Of a DNA stretch of 7,737 nucleotides, positions 1-6,557 are shown piece after piece. The DNA comes from Comamonadaceae bacterium. Its GTDB lineage: Bacteria; Pseudomonadota; Gammaproteobacteria; Burkholderiales; Burkholderiaceae_C. How positions within the stretch are numbered: position 1 is the stretch's first letter; every line of letters starts with the position of its first letter. The stretch spans positions 1-7,737 of the forward strand of contig CANGCZ010000069.1 in the NCBI GenBank assembly GCA_947452325.1, given 5' to 3'. Below the pieces are notes generated by a model. That model did not search any database, was not told the origin of the DNA, and worked only from the letters and a program-made list of their open reading frames with translations. Both the position numbers and the translations under genes were made by a program.

Positions 1-533
1 ACCACTTGCCCGGCTTGGCGCACCAGCCGGGCCAGCAGTTTGAATTCTGTCGGTGTCAGGTGGACGGCTTCGCCTGCTTTGCTGACCTCGTGTTTGGCCA
101 AGTCAATGTGCAGGCTGTGGCATTGGTACACAGTTTGCGCGGCTTGCACAGTGGTGCCTCTGTGGCGCAAGCTCACGCGCATGCGGGCCAACAATTCGTT
201 GATGCTGAAGGGCTTCACCAGGTAATCGTCCGCACCGGCATCCAGTAAATGCACTTTGTGGTCTTCGTCATGGCGCGCTGAAATGATCAGTACAGGAAGC
301 TTGTATTTGCTTCTCACGCTGTGCAGCAAGTCCGCGCCGTCGCCGTCGGGCAACCCTAAATCCAAGATCAACAAGTCAAACGGTGTGAGCGATGGCATAG
401 CGTGTTTCAACACCGCGTGTGCATCTGCCGCGCTACCGCTGACTTGTACTACATAGCCTTCCACGGTCAACGCATCGCGCAGTGTGCGGCGCAGTTCGCG
501 GTCATCTTCCACCAACAACACGTGCAATGCCAT
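1..533 (-). CDS. OmpR/KdpE-family response regulator (C-terminus cut by window edge)
   Basis: DNA-binding response regulator, 177 codons visible. The receiver domain (about residues 1-120) has the acidic cluster E9-D10-D11, the phospho-acceptor D58 in LDLGLPDGDG, S85 at the conserved Ser/Thr position and K107 in DYLVKPF. An OmpR-type winged-helix domain begins near residue 135, and its LTPTEFKLL motif is seen at 159-167. About 50 residues, including the recognition helix, should lie beyond base 1. ATG at 533 is preceded by GAGGA (543-547) inside the end of the kinase gene, and only 5 bases separate the two genes, so they are co-translated partners. The receiver motifs resemble KdpE, which matches a KdpD-like partner, but no kdpFABC genes are present. 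It is transcribed downstream of the enamidase, so it may control nicotinate genes rather than potassium uptake (inference). Family assignment is firm; the regulon is not known. Confidence 0.93.
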   Translation of the reverse strand, partial: MALHVLLVEDDRELRRTLRDALTVEGYVVQVSGSAADAHAVLKHAMPSLTPFDLLILDLGLPDGDGADLLHSVRSKYKLPVLIISARHDEDHKVHLLDAGADDYLVKPFSINELLARMRVSLRHRGTTVQAAQTVYQCHSLHIDLAKHEVSKAGEAVHLTPTEFKLLARLVRQAGQV

Positions 534-538
534 GCGGG

Positions 539-2098
539 TCAATCCTCTGTGTGCAGCATGGGCTGTGTTTCAAGTGGAAACGCCACACACAGCGTGGCAC
601 CTTGGGGTTGTGTGTCTTCAATCCAGATGCGGGCATGGTGCACATTGGCTATGGCTTTGCAGACTGCCAGTCCCACACCCACACCGCGCCTGACTTGGCT
701 GGTGTCACTGGCATCGGCTTGTGCGTCTTCTTCATGCATACGCTCAAACGCTTGAAACACTTTGTCTTTCCACGGGCCGGGTATGCCGCTGCCGTGATCG
801 ATGACACGCAATTGCAATTCCTTTTGGTGTTGCTCGGCTTGTATGTGTAGAGGTTGATCGTCAGCGCTGTACTTGATGGCGTTTTCAATCAGATTGTCCA
901 GCAATTGCACCACCAACATGGCATCGCAAAAAAGCAGTGGCAAGCCCTCAGATACTTTCACTTCAATGGCACGTAGCGGGTAGCGCCGCCGTGTCGTTGC
1001 CAGCACCGAGCCCACGATTTCCTGCAATGACTCCCAGTCTTTATGAACCCGCCAAGGTGCGGCATCTAAGCGGGCAAGTTGCAAAGTATTGCTGGTCATG
1101 CGGTTAAGGTGCTGCGCCTCCAGCAACACTGTGTGGGCAAGCTGAGTGACTTGTTGAGGGTTGAGTTTGCTGCTTTGAGCGTGGATGACAGAGGCCGCAC
1201 CCATGAGGTTGGCCAGCGGTGTGCGGTAATCATGCGAAATCGAGGTGAGTAAAGTGTTGCGTATGCGTTGGTTTTGCGCTTCCTCTTTGGCTGATTGAGC
1301 TTGTGTCAAGGTGTGGTCGCGTTCGATTTCCAAGCCCAGCAAATCGCACATTTGCTGCAAACGCGAGCGTTGCGGCAGAGTCAACGCTGGCATGTGCTGG
1401 CAGCGCAAGGCCACCGCACCCATGGCTTTGGTTCTGCCACGGATGGGCAAAAACAAAATTCGCTGATTTTCAAAACGGCCGGTACCCGGGCCCAATGGCT
1501 TGACTGCGCCCATACAACTGCGCAAACCTTCTTCAACATGCTTGTCTGTCAACCCCAAACAAATGGGTTTTCCATGCAAATCGGTTGATGCATATTCGGG
1601 TGACAGCATAAGGGTGACATCAGCTTGCGTGGCCTGCTGTAACGCGTTTTTCAATAATTCACCTTGTGCTGTCAGGTCGAGTGTGTCGCGGAATTGTTCG
1701 CTCAATTGGCGCAAGCTTTCCGAGTCTGCGGCATGTTCGCTTTCCAATTGGGCAGCAGACCGAAGTCTGGACATGGAATAACTGACCAAGGCACTCACAC
1801 CGAGCATGGTCACCAGCAACAACAAGTCTTGGTTTAAATCGACATTGAAGGTGAACCGTGGCGGTACAAACAGCCAATTGAAAGTCATCACAGACGCGAC
1901 ACAACCCAGCAATGAGGCGGCAGGTGACAACCACATGCCAGCCATGGCACTGCCCAAGACCAGCAACAAGGCCAGATTACCCAGATTCAAGACTCCATCA
2001 CAAAACCACAGCAGCAGCCAAGCAACGGTCCAACTGGCCAAACCCAGCCAGCGTTTGGCAGGTTCAGAGATCAGGTAGATGGGGTATCGGAGCAGCAA
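539..2098 (-). CDS. KdpD-like sensor histidine kinase, short form (DUF4118 + GAF-like + HisKA + HATPase)
   Basis: Membrane sensor kinase, 519 aa. Residues about 18-110 are four closely packed hydrophobic segments, with FVPPRFTF at 77-84, typical of the KdpD membrane domain (DUF4118). A linker with GAF-like character spans about 125-260. The dimerisation/phosphoacceptor helix has H289 in SISHDYRTPL. The ATPase domain shows an N box (DNLIENAIKYS, N402 and N406), G1 (DHGSGIP, 434-440), an F box (FQAFERMH) and G2 (GVGVGLAV). Full-length KdpD is near 900 aa, and the N-terminal KdpD (Walker-type) and universal-stress-like domains are absent here. The start is a TTG. An in-frame TGA lies two codons upstream, and the first internal ATG (residue 52) is already inside the membrane domain, so TTG is the best choice, though no strong ribosome binding site precedes it. 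The gene follows the enamidase by 12 bases. The signal sensed is unknown. Confidence 0.93.
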   Translation of the reverse strand: MLLRYPIYLISEPAKRWLGLASWTVAWLLLWFCDGVLNLGNLALLLVLGSAMAGMWLSPAASLLGCVASVMTFNWLFVPPRFTFNVDLNQDLLLLVTMLGVSALVSYSMSRLRSAAQLESEHAADSESLRQLSEQFRDTLDLTAQGELLKNALQQATQADVTLMLSPEYASTDLHGKPICLGLTDKHVEEGLRSCMGAVKPLGPGTGRFENQRILFLPIRGRTKAMGAVALRCQHMPALTLPQRSRLQQMCDLLGLEIERDHTLTQAQSAKEEAQNQRIRNTLLTSISHDYRTPLANLMGAASVIHAQSSKLNPQQVTQLAHTVLLEAQHLNRMTSNTLQLARLDAAPWRVHKDWESLQEIVGSVLATTRRRYPLRAIEVKVSEGLPLLFCDAMLVVQLLDNLIENAIKYSADDQPLHIQAEQHQKELQLRVIDHGSGIPGPWKDKVFQAFERMHEEDAQADASDTSQVRRGVGVGLAVCKAIANVHHARIWIEDTQPQGATLCVAFPLETQPMLHTED

Positions 2099-2110
2099 GC
2101 TTCAAAACAC

Positions 2111-3301
2111 TCAATGCACGATGACAGGCACCTCAGTCGCAGGCGGTGTGTTGCGTGAGCGGTGGCAGCGCACCAAGCCATCGATCATCACCATGCCTAT
2201 GCCGGGTATGTCGCCGAGTTGCACGCTTTCCAGCAAGGTGCGTCCGGCGGTGTGTTGCGCGCGGTCCATGAAGACAAAGTCGGCGGCGAGTCCGACTTCA
2301 ATCAAACCGCAATTTAGCTTGCGTATTCGGGCGGTGTTTCCCGTGGCAAAACAAAACACCAGTTCAGCAGGAATATGGGCAAGGCTAGAGAGCAACGCGA
2401 CCATGCGCAACATGCCCAAGGGTTGCACGCCTGAGCCTGCCGGTCCGTCTGTGCCCAGAATGACGCGGTGCGGGCACTTGAGTTCCAGCGCCGCTTTGGC
2501 CGCTGCAATCGCCACACGCTCGTTGCCGTTGTGCACGATCTCAATCGCGCGGCTTGATTTTTCACATAACTCGCACACATGCGCTTCACTCAATGAAGTG
2601 TGGCCGCCGTTGATATGCCCGATCACATCCGCATCGGCTTCGAGCACTACGTCTTTGTCTATCAATCCTGAGCCGGGAATGGACGGCCCGCCCGTGTGTA
2701 TGGTGCTTTGTATGCCGTGCTTGCGCGCCCAGGCCACCATTTCTTTGGCCTCGTAGCCGGCTTTGACCGAACCTAGGCCGACTTCACCCAAGAGCGTCAC
2801 GCCAGCCGAAGCGAGTTCTGCAAAATCATGTTCGGTCATGCCTTTTTCGATGATGGGCGCACCGGCAATCACCTTCACACCGCCGGGGCGGAAATTGCTG
2901 AACGCGCGTTGCGCGGTGATGGCCAGGGCTTTCAATCCCACGATGTCTTTGGGGCGTCCGGGTAAGTGCACTTCACCCGCAGACACCATGGTGGTGACGC
3001 CGCCGTTCATGGTCGAATCGATCCAACCGATCTGGTTTTGTCTGGGTGTCCAGTCGCCGAACACCGGGTGCACGTGGCTGTCTATCAGGCCGGGTGCCAC
3101 GCAAGTCTGGCGCACATCGATGGTGGTTTTCGCACCCTCTGTATCCAAGTCTTTGAACTTGCCCACGCCAGTGATGATGCCGTCCATGACGACGATGGTG
3201 TCGGCTTGCAATAGGGGTTGGTCTATGTCACCCGAGAGCAGCAGGCCGATATTTTTGATGACGACTTTGCCGGATGCTTCTTCAATTGCTGCGGTGGCCA
3301 T
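2111..3301 (-). CDS. ena: Enamidase-type amidohydrolase (1,4,5,6-tetrahydro-6-oxonicotinate hydrolase)
   Basis: Binuclear-metal amidohydrolase, 396 aa, the usual length for enamidase (EC 3.5.2.18). That enzyme hydrolyses 1,4,5,6-tetrahydro-6-oxonicotinate to 2-formylglutarate and ammonia. Metal ligands can be placed at H76 and H78 (DSHVHP), bridging E173 (GEVGLG), H202 (IHTGG), H229 (GHINGG) and D285 (GTDGP). A glutamate rather than a carboxylated lysine as bridge is the arrangement known for Eubacterium barkeri enamidase. Other stretches recalled from that protein also recur: the N-terminal KNIG..LSGDI segment, GRPKD..G.KALAIT, IEKGMTE.DF, and SRNTPPA near the C-terminus. ATG 3301 has an AAGGAG ribosome binding site (3307-3312) at suitable spacing. 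The gene is divergent from the reductase that makes its presumed substrate and leads an operon with the kinase and regulator. Exact substrate is inferred from homology and context. Confidence 0.88.
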   Translation of the reverse strand: MATAAIEEASGKVVIKNIGLLLSGDIDQPLLQADTIVVMDGIITGVGKFKDLDTEGAKTTIDVRQTCVAPGLIDSHVHPVFGDWTPRQNQIGWIDSTMNGGVTTMVSAGEVHLPGRPKDIVGLKALAITAQRAFSNFRPGGVKVIAGAPIIEKGMTEHDFAELASAGVTLLGEVGLGSVKAGYEAKEMVAWARKHGIQSTIHTGGPSIPGSGLIDKDVVLEADADVIGHINGGHTSLSEAHVCELCEKSSRAIEIVHNGNERVAIAAAKAALELKCPHRVILGTDGPAGSGVQPLGMLRMVALLSSLAHIPAELVFCFATGNTARIRKLNCGLIEVGLAADFVFMDRAQHTAGRTLLESVQLGDIPGIGMVMIDGLVRCHRSRNTPPATEVPVIVH

Positions 3302-3399
3302 GCTGACTCCTTGGAACTAATGTTTAAACCGGGTGAGGCTAAGCCACAAGCATAATGCGTGTTGACCTTTGCCCCTTTGATCCACCCTATCCGAACGGT
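3302..3399. promoter_or_regulatory. Divergent control region between enamidase and reductase genes
   Basis: The only sizeable non-coding stretch that can drive both gene sets. It holds the perfect 8-base palindrome GTTTAAAC (3322-3329), an imperfect dyad centred on GGCTAAGCC (3337-3345), and a good plus-strand -10-like hexamer CATAAT (3351-3356, five of six consensus bases) without a recognisable -35, as expected for an activator-dependent promoter. If CATAAT is used, transcription would start near 3363, after the ATG at 3355, which favours ATG 3400 for the reductase. Minus-strand promoter elements are weak by eye. No operator can be assigned to a named regulator. Confidence 0.4.
3307..3312 (-). 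promoter_or_regulatory. Ribosome binding site of the enamidase gene
   Basis: AAGGAG on the minus strand lies 5 bases before ATG 3301. It fixes the start of the enamidase gene and contrasts with the weak initiation signal of the divergent reductase gene. Confidence 0.75.
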
Positions 3400-4998
3400 A
3401 TGCACACACCCAGCGCCACCCACACCGATGGATTGCCAGCCACTGACAGCAGTTTGCCGCTGGGCTTGCAGCGTGTGGACCCCAAGCACGGGCCGGTGCG
3501 CGAGGGTAAGGTGGAATGCAACGCCTGTCCAGTGCTCTGCCAAATTTCAGAAGGCCGGGTCGGCGCTTGCGATCGCTACGCCAACCAAAAAGGTGTGTTG
3601 GTGCGACTCGATCCGGTGGTGATGTTGAGTCGGCAACACAAAGACCCTGTGTCACAGCCTTTGGTGCCACGCCAAGATGCTGACACCTTGCCGCAAAAAA
3701 TGTCTGCGCTTGCATCTGAAGAGCGCGGCGTGTTCGTCACCGGTATAGGCGCGTCCACCACTTACCCGGATTACAAACCTGCGCCTTTCATCGTCGCGTC
3801 CAAGTCGCGCGGTGTGGACATGGTGACCGTGGTCACCGAAGGCATCTTCAGTTATTGCAGTTTGAAAGTAAAGATTGATACCGACCGTTATTTGGGCGAC
3901 GAGCGTGCTGCGGTTTTGTTTCAAGGCGAAGAAGTTGGTCATGTCACCACCGCCGAATACGGTTCGCAAATGCTCAGCTTGGGGGGTGTGCATCACCTGA
4001 CCGGCGGCAGCAAGCAACAAGGCCGCATGGCCTTGCAACTCATGCACACCTTGGGTAACCATCAAGCAGTGGAAGTGCACATTGAAAACGGCGCCAAACT
4101 GGTGCTGCAAGCAGGTCAAGCGCCTGTGGTCGATGGTGTGACCGAACAACGCATGCGTGTCGGTTGCGGGTCGGCCGCGATAGGCATGTTCGCGCGTCAA
4201 TTCTTGAGCGTGTGCGATGAAGTGGTGGTGGTGGATGACCACATCACCGGCGTGTTGACCGAGCATCAGGCCGGGCGCTGTCTGCACATGCCACCCAGCG
4301 GCATCAAAATCAAAGGACGCAAGTCCACGCCCGGGCGCTATTTTCAAGTCGCGCAACCAGGCACAGGTTGGGGCGGCACCAGCATCACCGACCCCTTGTC
4401 CATCTTGGGCGATTGGAACCGCGAAGAGGCTTGGCCGGGTTTGCGTTTGCTGATGACTTCAACCACCGGTGAACACGCGGCTTGGTTTGTGTTGGATGAA
4501 GACTTGCAACCGCAGCCTGCTGACATGCCCGAAGCGGTGCGGCAAGTGGTGGATCGCATAGGCGAAAACTGCGAACCCTCCTTGGTGTCGGTTTTGTTTT
4601 TAGGCGGCGCGGGCGGCAGTCTTCGCTCGGGTGTCACCGACAACCCGATTCAACTCACGCGTGCGGTCAAGCAAGCCCTGGTCAATGTCAGCTGCGGCGG
4701 CGCGCCTGCCTATGTGTGGCCGGGTGGCGGCATCACCTTGATGGTGGATGTGATGCGCATGCCGGCCAACAGTTTTGGCACGGTGCCAACACCGGCTATC
4801 GTGGCACCTATTGAGTTCACCATGCGATTGAGCGATTACCAGGCGCTGGGCGGGCACATGGGCTTTGTTCGCACACTGGACGACAGCATGTTGAATGGGG
4901 CTTGGCACAACGACGGCGCACCGACCCACATGCGCTGGGAAACACCACCCTCTGACGTCACGCCGTGGCCGCTGGACGCGCCACCTATGTTGGGCTGA
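3400..4998 (+). CDS. hnr: 6-hydroxynicotinate reductase-like iron-sulfur protein
   Basis: Probable 6-hydroxynicotinate reductase (EC 1.3.7.1 in E. barkeri), which uses reduced ferredoxin to convert 6-hydroxynicotinate to 1,4,5,6-tetrahydro-6-oxonicotinate. From ATG 3400 it is 532 aa; an in-frame ATG at 3355 would add 15 residues. Neither start has a good ribosome binding site. I prefer 3400 because it leaves room for a promoter. Near the N-terminus lie C40, C43, C47 and C57 (C-x2-CP-x2-C-x9-C), followed by N62 and G65, a probable Fe-S ligand set. A Gly-rich segment begins with GCGSAAIG (255-262), and FLGGAGGS and YVWPGGGI follow towards the C-terminus. Further cysteines are at 153, 256, 272, 294, 391 and 432. 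The product is cytoplasmic, with no signal peptide or membrane segment. The stop codon overlaps the next gene's ATG (TGATG). The name rests on recalled family resemblance plus the adjacent enamidase; another reduced N-heterocycle is possible as substrate. Confidence 0.8.
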   Translation: MHTPSATHTDGLPATDSSLPLGLQRVDPKHGPVREGKVECNACPVLCQISEGRVGACDRYANQKGVLVRLDPVVMLSRQHKDPVSQPLVPRQDADTLPQKMSALASEERGVFVTGIGASTTYPDYKPAPFIVASKSRGVDMVTVVTEGIFSYCSLKVKIDTDRYLGDERAAVLFQGEEVGHVTTAEYGSQMLSLGGVHHLTGGSKQQGRMALQLMHTLGNHQAVEVHIENGAKLVLQAGQAPVVDGVTEQRMRVGCGSAAIGMFARQFLSVCDEVVVVDDHITGVLTEHQAGRCLHMPPSGIKIKGRKSTPGRYFQVAQPGTGWGGTSITDPLSILGDWNREEAWPGLRLLMTSTTGEHAAWFVLDEDLQPQPADMPEAVRQVVDRIGENCEPSLVSVLFLGGAGGSLRSGVTDNPIQLTRAVKQALVNVSCGGAPAYVWPGGGITLMVDVMRMPANSFGTVPTPAIVAPIEFTMRLSDYQALGGHMGFVRTLDDSMLNGAWHNDGAPTHMRWETPPSDVTPWPLDAPPMLG

Positions 4999-5888
4999 TG
5001 CGCATGCATGCACAACGCCGCTTACTCTCCGATGGCCGTTGGCATTTTCAGCATGGTCCTATTGATATCGTTTTGCAGTTAGCGGGTGCACCGCAGGCTT
5101 GCGCTGATGCGATTGAAAAAACATGGCAACGCTTTGAACAGATATTGCCTGAACTCGTGAGCGAATTGCCCGGGCTGAGGCAACCCGTGTCGTCATTGCA
5201 CGACCATGGGTTTAAACACCCGGTGGCGCAACGCATGCACCGAGCAGCTGCACAAGCCGCATTCGCCAGTGCGGATGGATTTATCACACCCATGGCTGCC
5301 GTGGCGGGTTCGGTGGCGCAAGAGTTATTGCCCTGTGTGTCGCAACCCGGCGTGGACAAAGCCTTTGTGAACAACGGTGGCGACATTGCATTGCATTTGC
5401 AGGCAGGTGAGAGTTGGCGCGTGGGCCTGGTGACGGACATGGCCAAAGCTTTGTCGAGCATGCAAAACCATGACTTGATTGTTGACGGTGCATTTGTCAT
5501 CGAGGCCGATATGCCGGTGCGCGGTGTGGCCACCAGCGGTTGGCAAGGGCGCAGTTTTTCATTAGGCATTGCAGACAGCGTGACCGTGTTGGCGGCCACG
5601 GCGGCGCAGGCCGATGTGGCAGCCACTTTGATTGCGAATGCAGTGAATATCGACGATGCGCGCATTCAACGTCGCCCGGCAGACAGCTTGCGTGACGACA
5701 CCGATCTGGGCGCTCGCCTGGTCACAGTCGATGTGCCACCGTTGCCAGAGACACAAATTCGGCGCGCCTTGCAACTCGGGCTAGACTGTGCGCGTGAGTT
5801 ACAGGCGCGCGCTTGGGTACACGCCGCCTTTTTGTGTTGCCAAGGCCACGCCGTGGTCGCTGAATCTTTGGAATGCCGGGTTGAATGA
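4998..5888 (+). CDS. UPF0280 family protein (ApbE-like fold)
   Basis: A 296-aa cytoplasmic protein of the UPF0280 (COG2122) family, distantly related to the ApbE flavin transferases. Visible marks are the FITPMAAVAGSVA segment (about 95-107), NNGGDIAL (125-132) and GVATSGW (176-182), which correspond to the Gly-Gly-Asp and ATSG signatures shared with ApbE. No lipoprotein or signal sequence is present, unlike periplasmic ApbE. Start: ATG 4998 overlaps the reductase stop as TGATG, implying translational coupling. An in-frame GTG at 4965 would add 11 residues but lies deep in the reductase gene. The family has no settled function in bacteria; as I recall, a COG2122 protein of Methanosarcina (MA1715) aids sulfide assimilation. 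The tight overlap suggests a helper or maturation factor for the reductase, for its flavin or Fe-S cluster (inference). Family assignment is good; role is unknown. Confidence 0.85.
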   Translation: MRMHAQRRLLSDGRWHFQHGPIDIVLQLAGAPQACADAIEKTWQRFEQILPELVSELPGLRQPVSSLHDHGFKHPVAQRMHRAAAQAAFASADGFITPMAAVAGSVAQELLPCVSQPGVDKAFVNNGGDIALHLQAGESWRVGLVTDMAKALSSMQNHDLIVDGAFVIEADMPVRGVATSGWQGRSFSLGIADSVTVLAATAAQADVAATLIANAVNIDDARIQRRPADSLRDDTDLGARLVTVDVPPLPETQIRRALQLGLDCARELQARAWVHAAFLCCQGHAVVAESLECRVE

Positions 5889-6541
5889 TGAATGACTTGA
5901 TTGATGTGCGTCGCATATTCACGCATGTGGAGCAGATACACCACGAGTTCGGACCGTCCGCAGAGCAACCCCTGGTGCGCGGTGCCATCGCTGCGGTACT
6001 GCGTAATCCATATGCCGGTGCTTATCACGCAGACATACTGCCAATGATGGAAGCGCTCAATCCTTTGGGCGTGGATTTGGCCAAACAACTCTGCGATGCC
6101 ATGGGCGTCAAGCCCGAGCAAATACAAGGCTACGGCAAAGGCGCCATCGTCGGTGCGGCAGGTGAACTTGAGCACGGAGCGCTGTGGCATGTGCCCGGCG
6201 GTTACGCCATGCGTGAACTGCTGGGTTGGAAAGGCGAGCGCGCTTCATATACCCAAGGCGGTGGTGGCGACAAACCCACAGGTCAACCCGGCAATGCCTT
6301 GGCGATTGTGGCTTCCACCAAAAAAGTGGGCCCCCCGGGTGCGAGTCTGGATGTGCCTCTGACACACATCAACGCCAGTTATGTGCGCAGCCATTTCGAC
6401 GCGATAGAAATGCGCGTGCCCGGTGCGCCGCATGCGGATGAAATCATCGTCATACTGGCCATGAGCACCGGTGCACGTGTGCATGCGCGTGTCGGTGGTT
6501 TGAAAGCACAAGACATCAGTCAATGGAATGGGTTGCGCTGA
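5885..6541 (+). CDS. Amino acid synthesis (AA_synth, DUF1185) family protein, copy 1
   Basis: A 218-aa soluble protein of the AA_synth (PF06684) family, whose name does not reflect a proven reaction. Recognisable blocks are NPYAG (41-45), YGKGAIVGAAGELEH (83-97), DVPLTH (156-161) and VRSHFDA (167-173), with a C-terminus ending in GLR. These blocks recur in the same order in the next gene. Compared with that copy, this one has a longer N-terminus and a Gly-rich insert near residues 113-138 (around TQGGGGDKP). ATG 5885 overlaps the UPF0280 stop as ATGA; a second ATG follows directly at 5888, so the true first residue could be either. The repeated H, E, D and R residues (E94, E96, H97, H161, H170, D172) could form an active site, but no mechanism is known to me. 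Placement inside a reductase operon suggests it acts on, or supports formation of, a pathway intermediate (inference). Confidence 0.85.
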   Translation: MMNDLIDVRRIFTHVEQIHHEFGPSAEQPLVRGAIAAVLRNPYAGAYHADILPMMEALNPLGVDLAKQLCDAMGVKPEQIQGYGKGAIVGAAGELEHGALWHVPGGYAMRELLGWKGERASYTQGGGGDKPTGQPGNALAIVASTKKVGPPGASLDVPLTHINASYVRSHFDAIEMRVPGAPHADEIIVILAMSTGARVHARVGGLKAQDISQWNGLR

Positions 6542-6547
6542 AAGCGC

Positions 6548-6552
6548 AGGAG
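6548..6552 (+). promoter_or_regulatory. Ribosome binding site of AA_synth copy 2
   Basis: AGGAG in the 16-base gap between the two paralogues, 5 bases before ATG 6558. It decides that start over the in-frame ATG at 6528, which lies inside the end of copy 1. It is the clearest initiation signal among the four clustered plus-strand genes. Confidence 0.7.
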
Positions 6553-6557
6553 ACAAC

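Noticed and set aside
539..2098. Full-length KdpD potassium sensor
   Set aside because: The 519-residue protein begins with the membrane domain, and an in-frame stop just upstream rules out a longer N-terminus with the Walker and USP domains.
2079..2756. 225-codon plus-strand open frame opposite the enamidase
   Set aside because: It lies wholly antisense to a well-supported enzyme, has no recognisable domain and a composition rich in Ser, Ala and Cys typical of a shadow frame.
3355..3399. Upstream ATG (3355) as start of the reductase
   Set aside because: It has no ribosome binding site, would leave only 53 bases between divergent genes and overlaps the best -10-like element; kept only as an alternative.
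3652..4356. 234-codon minus-strand open frame opposite the reductase
   Set aside because: His/Gln-rich antisense translation of the reductase gene with no family features; a shadow of codon bias.
5210..5217. Second copy of GTTTAAAC, matching the palindrome in the divergent control region
   Set aside because: It falls inside the UPF0280 coding region and encodes ordinary residues; two copies of an 8-base palindrome are not enough to claim an operator repeat.
5048..5665. 205-codon minus-strand open frame opposite the UPF0280 gene
   Set aside because: Antisense to conserved UPF0280 motifs, Cys/Ser-rich, and without its own ribosome binding site or domain.
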